From Methanobacterium sp. UBA8 (GTDB taxonomy: Archaea > Methanobacteriota > Methanobacteria > Methanobacteriales > Methanobacteriaceae): a stretch of DNA of 9,529 bases. This document shows positions 5,010-9,529 of this stretch, one piece after another. The stretch is taken from NCBI GenBank assembly GCA_002509665.1, contig DADN01000291.1, positions 7,716 through 17,244 of the forward strand, written 5' to 3'. Position 1 is the first letter of the stretch, and every line of letters begins with the position of its first letter. The notes under the pieces are model-generated. The model searched no databases. It worked only from the letters and a program-made list of their open reading frames with translations, and was not told the DNA's origin. Both the position numbers and the translations under genes were made by a program.

Positions 5010-6383
5010 TTATACTGCCCCTCCAACGGTCGCTTCGCTGACCCTTACATGAGGTCCTCCATCTCCAACTGGAGCAGTTTGACCGCCTTTTCCGCAGAAC
5101 CCAATGCTTAATTTGAAGTCGCTTCCAACGCCGTCCACTTTATTAAGGATTTCCAGAATGTTTCCAGATAAAGATACATCCCTGAGTGGATCTTTTACTT
5201 CCCCATTTTCTATCATGAACGACTCAGCAGCATTGAACTGGAAAATACCTTTTCCAGTATCTACCTGTCCTCCCCTTGAACCTTTAAGGTAAATTCCATT
5301 AGCCATATCTTCAATTAATTCTTCAAATTTCATATCGCCAGGTTTAAGGTATGTATTACTCATTCTAACAATTGGCTGATCCCCAACTCTAGATCTTGCA
5401 TTTCCTGATGAGGAAATTCCAAGTTTTGCCGCAGATTCTCTGGAACTTAGCAGAGATACAAGCATTCCATTTTTAACCAGCACATTTTCACTGGTTTTTA
5501 CACCTTCTGCATCGTATGGATAATAACCAAATGCATCCATACTGGCATCATCTATTATTGTAACCAATTCAGATCCAATTTGAGTTCCCATTTTACCTTT
5601 AAGAATTGAATCATTCTGTAAAATTAAATCTGCTTCAGAAGCGTGACCTACAGCTTCATGTATAAACACACCAGTAAGTTCACAGTCCAGTATCACTGGA
5701 AATTTTCCAGAAGGCGGTTTATTTGCATTTAAAAGCCTTACAGCTTTATCTGCAGCCTTTCTTCCGAATTTCTCTATGTCCTGTTTTTGAAGCACCTCAA
5801 ATCCTCGTGCTCCCCCAATACTTCCATGTCCAAACTGGATCATATCTTCTTCTGATGCAACAGCATTCAAAAACATGGCAACCCTTGATTCTTCATTTGT
5901 AATAGAAGTACCTTCAGTGTTTAAAAATAAGCTCTTTCCTTCTGCATCAACATAACTTACAGTGGTACTGACTATTTTTTCAATGGTTGCAGCCTGGTTA
6001 ACTTCATTCATGAGGTCCTTTTTATCCTCGATTGATACATGAGAAGGTTTTATTTGGGCCTTTGATTTGACATTATCAACTTTAGCCTCAACATCAGAAA
6101 GTTCCACGTCACTTTTTAATGATTTTACCAGTTTAAGAGCAGTTTCTACAACTTCATCCATCTTTGAAAGATCAGTAGTAAATGCAGAACCCCATGCGCC
6201 ATTTTTTAGAACTCTAATAACAGTTCCAAAATCAGATCCAGATCTTATTTCCTGAATCTTACCATCTTTCATAGTGATAGCTGTATTTTGACTGTCACTG
6301 GCCCTTATATCGGCATAATCTACTTTATTTTCTACTTTATTGAGTATTCCCTCAAATAAATCGAGATCTAATTGACTTGTCAT
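5010..6383 (-). CDS. tldD: TldD family zinc metallopeptidase, 457 aa
   Basis: TldD works with TldE (PmbA) in bacteria as a heterodimeric protease degrading unfolded peptides and maturing RiPPs such as microcin B17. In archaea the natural substrates are unknown. The N-terminal domain (about 1-220) includes [21 protein letters not shown] (49-69). The catalytic region has [15 protein letters not shown], in which H242-E243-x3-H247 is the HExxxH zinc motif. Downstream are GYYPYDAEG (286-294), SGNARS (326-331) and IGFCGKGGQ, with Cys430 as the expected third zinc ligand. All key residues are present and the length is normal. The ATG has GGAG 7 nt upstream. A TTTATATTA box sits about 70 bases upstream with a palindrome next to it. 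No tldE partner lies in the window. AMMECR1 follows on the same strand. Confidence 0.95.
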   Translation of the reverse strand: MTSQLDLDLFEGILNKVENKVDYADIRASDSQNTAITMKDGKIQEIRSGSDFGTVIRVLKNGAWGSAFTTDLSKMDEVVETALKLVKSLKSDVELSDVEAKVDNVKSKAQIKPSHVSIEDKKDLMNEVNQAATIEKIVSTTVSYVDAEGKSLFLNTEGTSITNEESRVAMFLNAVASEEDMIQFGHGSIGGARGFEVLQKQDIEKFGRKAADKAVRLLNANKPPSGKFPVILDCELTGVFIHEAVGHASEADLILQNDSILKGKMGTQIGSELVTIIDDASMDAFGYYPYDAEGVKTSENVLVKNGMLVSLLSSRESAAKLGISSSGNARSRVGDQPIVRMSNTYLKPGDMKFEELIEDMANGIYLKGSRGGQVDTGKGIFQFNAAESFMIENGEVKDPLRDVSLSGNILEILNKVDGVGSDFKLSIGFCGKGGQTAPVGDGGPHVRVSEATVGGAV

Positions 6384-6452
6384 ATGATATCTCCATTTAA
6401 TTATTAATTTTCTCTTTTTATCTAAAATAAAATTTATTCAACGCATCGATAT

Positions 6453-6461
6453 TAATATAAA
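6453..6461 (-). promoter_or_regulatory. TATA box of tldD
   Basis: The minus strand reads CATTTATATTAAT, containing TTTATATTA, about 70 bases before the ATG. A start near 6430 would leave a leader of roughly 45 nt. The same 9-mer occurs twice on the opposite strand in this region. Confidence 0.5.
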
Positions 6462-6471
6462 TGTTAATTTA

Positions 6472-6486
6472 GCCATAAAATATGGC
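6472..6486. promoter_or_regulatory. Perfect palindromic operator candidate upstream of tldD
   Basis: GCCATA-AAA-TATGGC is a perfect 6-bp inverted repeat with a 3-base spacer, 10 bases upstream of the tldD TATA box. That spacing suits a dimeric regulator acting next to the BRE/TATA site. Confidence 0.45.
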
Positions 6487-6514
6487 AATTAAGAAGTATC
6501 ATGTCCCATCAATT

Positions 6515-6537
6515 AATAATCACTGGCAGCGATTATT
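6515..6537. promoter_or_regulatory. Inverted repeat AATAATC/GATTATT between divergent promoters
   Basis: A perfect 7-bp repeat with a 9-base GC-containing loop (ACTGGCAGC) is followed on the plus strand by T5. It looks like an intrinsic terminator but no plus-strand gene precedes it. Its place between the tldD box and the plus-strand boxes suits an operator better. Confidence 0.35.
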
Positions 6538-6554
6538 TTTAAAAGATAGAACTA

Positions 6555-6584
6555 TTTATATTATGTAATAGGGCCTTTATATTA
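6555..6584 (+). promoter_or_regulatory. Two tandem TTTATATTA boxes, distal promoter candidate
   Basis: TTTATATTA occurs at 6555-6563 and 6576-6584, 21 bases apart, oriented toward the homocysteine operon. Initiation 25 bases past the second would give a leader of about 325 nt containing the mini-ORF at 6823. They may be alternative starts or drive a short RNA. Confidence 0.4.
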
Positions 6585-6822
6585 ATTATGTTTAAGCTGG
6601 TTGTTGAATTCAATAACCTTACCCCAAGATAAAATTGACATTTCATTATTTAGAATGAGTGATGTTTCTCAGACTACTATTTGAGTTAAATATATCTTAG
6701 AAAAAATGCAATTATGATAAGGTAATATAATTGACAACTTTTTGATCTAAAGCTCTTATTTTAGGGGATGAAAAAATTCAGTTATATTAATTAAACTTTA
6801 TTTACTTGCATGTGGAGGCGAA

Positions 6823-6855
6823 ATGTACATTACAACATTTCCCAACCAAAGCTGA
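6823..6855 (+). CDS. Possible 10-codon leader ORF (MYITTFPNQS)
   Basis: An ATG preceded by GGAGG (6814-6818) at 4-nt spacing opens a 10-residue frame ending in TGA. The ribosome site is as good as any in the window. A 7-bp inverted repeat, GAAATGT/ACATTTC (6820-6841), covers the start codon. The peptide has no Met or Cys run that would suggest classic attenuation. It matters only if the distal promoter is used, because the proximal TATA box lies downstream of it. Translation is unproven. Confidence 0.3.
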   Translation: MYITTFPNQS

Positions 6856-6892
6856 CTAAAGTAAAATAAAAAATAGATGCAAAATTTATTGC

Positions 6893-6903
6893 TTTTATAA
6901 AAA
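6893..6903 (+). promoter_or_regulatory. Proximal TATA box of the homocysteine operon
   Basis: TTTTATAAAAA starts 39 bases before the ATG. Initiation about 25 bases downstream would leave a leader of about 10 nt, typical of archaea and just including the GTGGTGA ribosome site at 6924-6930. Confidence 0.5.
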
Positions 6904-6931
6904 TCATTATAATAATATTAGACGTGGTGAA

Positions 6932-8482
6932 ATGAAGACAATCAAAGAGATTAACCAAAAAATCGAAACTGGTGACGCTGTTGTCTTAACTGCTGCAGAG
7001 ATGACAACCTTTGTTGAACAAAACGGTGTCGAAGCAGCGGCAGAAGAAATTGATGTTGTTACAACAGGTACATTCGGTGCTATGTGTTCTTCAGGAGCAT
7101 TTTTAAATTTCGGTCATTCTGATCCTCCTATTAAAATGAATAAAACATATTTAAATAATGTTGAAGCCTATTCAGGGCTTGCTGCTGTTGACGCATATAT
7201 AGGGGCTACTCAATTAAATAGAAATCCACAAATAGGCATGGATTACGGCGGTTCTCATTTAATTGAAGACTTAATCAGAGGCAAAGAAATAGATCTTGCT
7301 GTAGAAGCTTATGGTACTGACTGCTATCCTAGGAAGGAAATAGAAACCACCATTACCCTCGATAAATTAAATCAGGCAGTGATGATGAATCCAAGAAACT
7401 GCTACCAAAATTATGCCGTTGCTACAAATTCAACTGAAGAAACACTGTACACTTACATGGGAACACTCCTACCTCATTTTGGGAATGTGAGCTATTCTAG
7501 TGCAGGGCAGCTGAGTCCTCTCCTCAATGATCCTTACTTTGAAACAATAGGCATGGGAACCAGAATATTCCTGTGTGGAGGAGAAGGATATGTAATTAGT
7601 GAAGGAACACAGCATTCTACGGGAGCTGAACGTCGAAATGGAGTTCCTATCAGCGGCTCTGGAACATTAATGCTCATGGGAGACATGAAAAAGATGAGCA
7701 GCGATTTCGTCAGGGGAGCAACCATGCAAAAATACGGCCCTACGTTATATGTCGGTGCTGGAATCCCTATTCCTGTTTTAAATGAGGACATAGCTAGAAG
7801 AACAGCTATAAGTGATGAAGATATTGTTTGCCAGGTTGTAGACTACGGAGTTCCAAGGCGCAGCCGTCCAGTTATAAGAGAAACAAATTATAAAGAACTT
7901 AAAACTGGTAAAATTGAAATTAACGGTGTGGAAGTCAACGCATCCCCATTGTCATCCTATAAAAAAGCTGAAGAAATTGCAGATGAGCTTAAGGCATGGA
8001 TAACAAAAGGTAACTTCTTCCTTACAGAACCAGTAAGAAAGGTACCATCTGAAGGATACACTGTAAACCCGCTTGAAATCAAAAAACCTTCTACCCTTGT
8101 AAAGAATTTAGAAAGTAAACCTGTAATAAGAGCATATCCCACAGAAGGGATAAGTGACGTTGCCAAGAAACTTGTTGACAACAACATAAATCACCTCCCT
8201 GTTGTAGATGAAAGCGGCAAGCTCAGGGGAATTGTGACTTCATGGGACATAGCAAATGCTATTGCCAAAGGTAAAACCAAGTTAAATGATGTCATGACAA
8301 AGCGTGTTATAATAGCACGTGAAGATGAGCCCGTGGATTTAGTAGCAAGAAGAATAGATAAACACGAGATTTCAGGGCTCCCAATTGTTGATAAAGACAA
8401 CAAAGTTAAAGGAATGATCACTGCAGAAGATATTTCAAGATTAATTGGAAAGGAAAAAAATAACAACGAGGTGTGCGAATGA
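6932..8482 (+). CDS. Homocysteine biosynthesis protein: DUF39 (HcyBio, COG1900) domain plus two CBS domains, 516 aa
   Basis: In Methanosarcina the homologous protein, with its NIL-ferredoxin partner, is needed to make homocysteine from aspartate semialdehyde and sulfide. Persulfide formation on a conserved Cys has been implicated. Residues 1 to about 375 form the DUF39 domain, with Cys-containing [16 protein letters not shown] (C52), GTDCYP (C131), NPRNCYQNY (C157) and [10 protein letters not shown] (C215). C52 and C131 are the candidate catalytic cysteines by position; this is inference. CBS1 spans about 395-447 ([16 protein letters not shown]) and CBS2 about 454-506 ([16 protein letters not shown]). 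Such a pair usually binds adenine nucleotides or SAM, suggesting allosteric control. The start has GTGGTGA just upstream. The stop TGA overlaps the ATG of the ferredoxin gene. Confidence 0.93.
   Translation: MKTIKEINQKIETGDAVVLTAAEMTTFVEQNGVEAAAEEIDVVTTGTFGAMCSSGAFLNFGHSDPPIKMNKTYLNNVEAYSGLAAVDAYIGATQLNRNPQIGMDYGGSHLIEDLIRGKEIDLAVEAYGTDCYPRKEIETTITLDKLNQAVMMNPRNCYQNYAVATNSTEETLYTYMGTLLPHFGNVSYSSAGQLSPLLNDPYFETIGMGTRIFLCGGEGYVISEGTQHSTGAERRNGVPISGSGTLMLMGDMKKMSSDFVRGATMQKYGPTLYVGAGIPIPVLNEDIARRTAISDEDIVCQVVDYGVPRRSRPVIRETNYKELKTGKIEINGVEVNASPLSSYKKAEEIADELKAWITKGNFFLTEPVRKVPSEGYTVNPLEIKKPSTLVKNLESKPVIRAYPTEGISDVAKKLVDNNINHLPVVDESGKLRGIVTSWDIANAIAKGKTKLNDVMTKRVIIAREDEPVDLVARRIDKHEISGLPIVDKDNKVKGMITAEDISRLIGKEKNNNEVCE
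8468..8473 (+). promoter_or_regulatory. Shine-Dalgarno site that decides the ferredoxin start
   Basis: GAGGTG is followed by TGCGA (5 nt) and ATG at 8479. The in-frame GTG at 8473 overlaps the site itself, so it is not the start. Confidence 0.7.
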
Positions 8483-8865
8483 AGGCCTGGCTAAAATTTT
8501 CACCAGATATAACCAATAAATCAATAATTTCAGACACAATAAAATCCTACGATATAGATTTCAATATTTTAAGGGCAAATATAACTCCTAAGGGAGGTAA
8601 ACTGCTGGTTGAGATATCGGGAAATCAGGTCGACGAGAGCATTGGATACATGGAAAGCCAGGGAATTAGTGTAGATCCTATTAAAAAAGTGGTGAGAAAA
8701 GAGGAAGAGAAATGCGTAGACTGCGGTGCATGCGTTTCTTTATGCCCTGTAAAAGCCATATCTGTTTCAGATGACTGGACTATATTAGTAGATGACCAGC
8801 TGTGCATTGGATGTGCATTCTGCACAAGTTCCTGCCCAATGAAAGCTATAAAAATTACTGAATAG
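8479..8865 (+). CDS. NIL-domain 2[4Fe-4S] ferredoxin, 128 aa
   Basis: This is the electron-transfer partner of the preceding DUF39-CBS protein in homocysteine synthesis, probably supplying electrons for persulfide or thiol reduction. Residues 1 to about 73 form a NIL domain, the ACT-like fold first seen at the end of methionine ABC transporter ATPases. Two complete iron-sulfur motifs follow: C79-x2-C82-x2-C85-x3-C89-P and C109-x2-C112-x2-C115-x3-C119-P, each capable of ligating a [4Fe-4S] cluster. The ATG overlaps the upstream stop as ATGA, a classic translational-coupling junction that supports a stoichiometric complex. The start 2 codons earlier (GTG 8473) is rejected because it lies in the Shine-Dalgarno site. 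A strong hairpin terminator follows directly, so the operon has two genes. Confidence 0.94.
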   Translation: MKAWLKFSPDITNKSIISDTIKSYDIDFNILRANITPKGGKLLVEISGNQVDESIGYMESQGISVDPIKKVVRKEEEKCVDCGACVSLCPVKAISVSDDWTILVDDQLCIGCAFCTSSCPMKAIKITE

Positions 8866-8873
8866 ATATCTCC

Positions 8874-8902
8874 GGCATTAATTAAATTTAATGCCTCTTT
8901 TT
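8874..8902 (+). terminator. Hairpin terminator of the homocysteine operon
   Basis: GGCATTAA-TTAAAT-TTAATGCC forms a perfect 8-bp stem (8874-8895) followed by TCTTTTT. It begins 9 bases after the ferredoxin stop. It has the form of a bacterial-type intrinsic terminator. Confidence 0.7.
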
Positions 8903-8979
8903 AAATTTTTAAAAAAAGTCAATAATATCTTATTTTTAAATCTGTTTTTTCAATTTATAATTTTAAATATAGTAAAATT

Positions 8980-9013
8980 AAAAAAAGGAAGAATAAGCAA
9001 TTAGCTTATTCTT
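8980..9013 (-). terminator. Strong hairpin/T7 terminator overlapping the DUF5518-like stop codon
   Basis: On the minus strand AAGAATAAGC-TAATT-GCTTATTCTT is a perfect 10-bp stem (8989-9013), followed by CC and T7 (8980-8986). The 5' arm contains the last sense codons and the TAA stop (9006-9008) of the membrane-protein gene. Confidence 0.75.
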
Positions 9014-9383
9014 GAGCTGGAGTTTCTTTTATTTCTGCTCTTATTACAGATCCAAGCGCTCCACCAGCTATTGCTAAAATTATATCTGCAACTACGTAAA
9101 TTACCAGATAACTGAGTATGGATGTTATTAAAGATCCATAACCCTGGGCAGCGTATATAATTACCAGTATTATAAGGAATATAACTGCTCCTATTATACC
9201 CATAATTGTTCCATTAATTGTTCCATCCTTAATTGTTCCTCCAACCATGAACCCGACTGCTATTCCAGCCAGTAAAAAGTCAGCGGTTAATAAACCTGAA
9301 CTAAGCATTGATAACACACTTAAAATGACGGCAATTATTGTACCAATAATTATAGGTCTCCATTGAATCATATTATTAGCCAT
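9006..9383 (-). CDS. Small four-helix membrane protein, DUF5518-like, 125 aa
   Basis: The function is unknown. Four hydrophobic segments are visible: about 10-28, 33-50, 59-79 and 86-112. The second and third are Gly-rich (GGTIKDGTINGTIMGIIGA), as in compact glycine-packed membrane proteins. The C-terminal tail RAEIKETPAQE is polar. Size, helix pattern and the GGT-IKDG-like loop resemble the DUF5518 family, which is common in Methanobacterium; this is from memory of the family and not searched. The ATG is preceded by AGGAAGTG at 7-nt spacing. It is a single gene with its own terminator, convergent with the homocysteine operon. There is no signal peptidase motif, so it is probably an integral cytoplasmic-membrane protein. 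Confidence 0.75.
   Translation of the reverse strand: MANNMIQWRPIIIGTIIAVILSVLSMLSSGLLTADFLLAGIAVGFMVGGTIKDGTINGTIMGIIGAVIFLIILVIIYAAQGYGSLITSILSYLVIYVVADIILAIAGGALGSVIRAEIKETPAQE
9203..9239 (-). repeat. Three copies of a 10-mer within the membrane-protein gene
   Basis: TAATTGTTCC (plus strand) occurs at 9203-9212, 9215-9224 and 9230-9239. It encodes the repeated Gly-Thr-Ile units of GGTIKDGTINGTIMG between helices 2 and 3. The spacings of 12 and 15 bases keep the frame. Confidence 0.6.
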
Positions 9384-9426
9384 ATTTTTTCACTTCCTAA
9401 TCTATATAATAGAAAATTAGTAAGAC

Positions 9427-9436
9427 CTATTTAATA
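9427..9436 (-). promoter_or_regulatory. Candidate TATA box of the membrane-protein gene
   Basis: The minus strand has TTATTAAATA about 45-55 bases before the ATG. It is a degenerate match. A nearer ATTATATAG (9402-9410) is too close to the ribosome site to serve. Confidence 0.3.
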
Positions 9437-9529
9437 ACTTTTTCCAAATTTACACCCAAATCTATACCAGATTAAACTTATTTAAGAAGTCTCAAGTAAC
9501 TATGACATTATCCATTGTAACAAAAACAG

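Larger units (their letters stand above)
6384..6931. other. 548-base divergent intergenic region with promoters, palindromes and a mini-ORF
   Basis: It lies between tldD (-) and the homocysteine-biosynthesis gene (+). It contains a minus-strand TTTATATTA box (6453-6461), two plus-strand TTTATATTA boxes (6555-6563, 6576-6584), a proximal plus-strand box (6893-6903), inverted repeats at 6472-6486 and 6515-6537, and a 10-codon ORF with a good ribosome site (6823-6855). A 14-codon frame at 6588-6632 has no ribosome site. No stable RNA gene was recognised. Confidence 0.55.

Noticed and set aside
6588..6632. 14-codon ORF MFKLVVEFNNLTPR
   Set aside because: It has no Shine-Dalgarno site and its ATG lies within bases of the TTTATATTA box, so it is probably upstream of any transcript start.
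8473..8478. GTG at 8473 as the ferredoxin start
   Set aside because: It overlaps GAGGTG, and the ATG at 8479 has proper spacing and forms an ATGA junction.
1..9529. CRISPR array, integrase, toxin-antitoxin or defence island
   Set aside because: No regularly spaced repeats and no nuclease, transposase or toxin-like proteins were seen. All sizeable genes are accounted for by conserved housekeeping-type families.

Overview
The window looks like a chromosomal segment of a methanogenic archaeon of the Methanobacteriales, most likely Methanobacterium or a close relative. The reasons are: the gene set (archaeal NOG1 GTPase, TldD, AMMECR1, a DUF39/CBS homocysteine-biosynthesis protein next to a NIL-ferredoxin, and a DUF5518-like membrane protein); AT-rich intergenic DNA; archaeal TATA boxes of the form TTTATATA or TTTATATTA; and Shine-Dalgarno sites complementary to an AUCACCUCC-type 16S rRNA tail. 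The assignment is inferred from gene content and was not tested by database search.

Layout. At 2-748 (+) is the 3' part of a two-SIS-domain sugar-phosphate protein cut by the window edge. Two paralogous small heat-shock proteins (Hsp20) follow on the minus strand. The downstream one (935-1372) has its own upstream region. The other (1505-2134) is the second gene of an overlapping nog1-hsp20 pair (3107 to 1505). A 564-base repeat-rich intergenic region (3108-3671) separates nog1 from a divergent hemerythrin-like gene (3672-4100, +) that appears to start at ATT. Next on the minus strand come AMMECR1 (4406-4966) and, upstream of it in the transcript, tldD (5010-6383). A second long divergent intergenic region (6384-6931) carries TATA boxes, two inverted repeats and a mini-ORF. 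It leads into the plus-strand pair DUF39-CBS (6932-8482) and NIL-2[4Fe-4S] ferredoxin (8479-8865), joined by an ATGA overlap. A small four-helix membrane protein (9006-9383, -) closes the window. The two last transcription units converge, and each ends in a hairpin/T-run terminator.

How the genes work together. The DUF39/NIL-ferredoxin pair is the known methanogen module for making homocysteine from aspartate semialdehyde and sulfide. The nog1-hsp20 overlap ties a ribosome-assembly-type GTPase to a chaperone by translational coupling. tldD-AMMECR1 is a pair of widely conserved genes, with TldD a zinc metallopeptidase and AMMECR1 of uncertain role. The genes are mostly conserved housekeeping types. 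The less ordinary material is in the intergenic DNA (a 15-bp inverted repeat bounding 202 bp, direct repeats around the nog1 promoter, palindromes by tldD), in the hemerythrin gene (ATT start, two expected His ligands replaced by Asn), and in the possible leader of the homocysteine operon.
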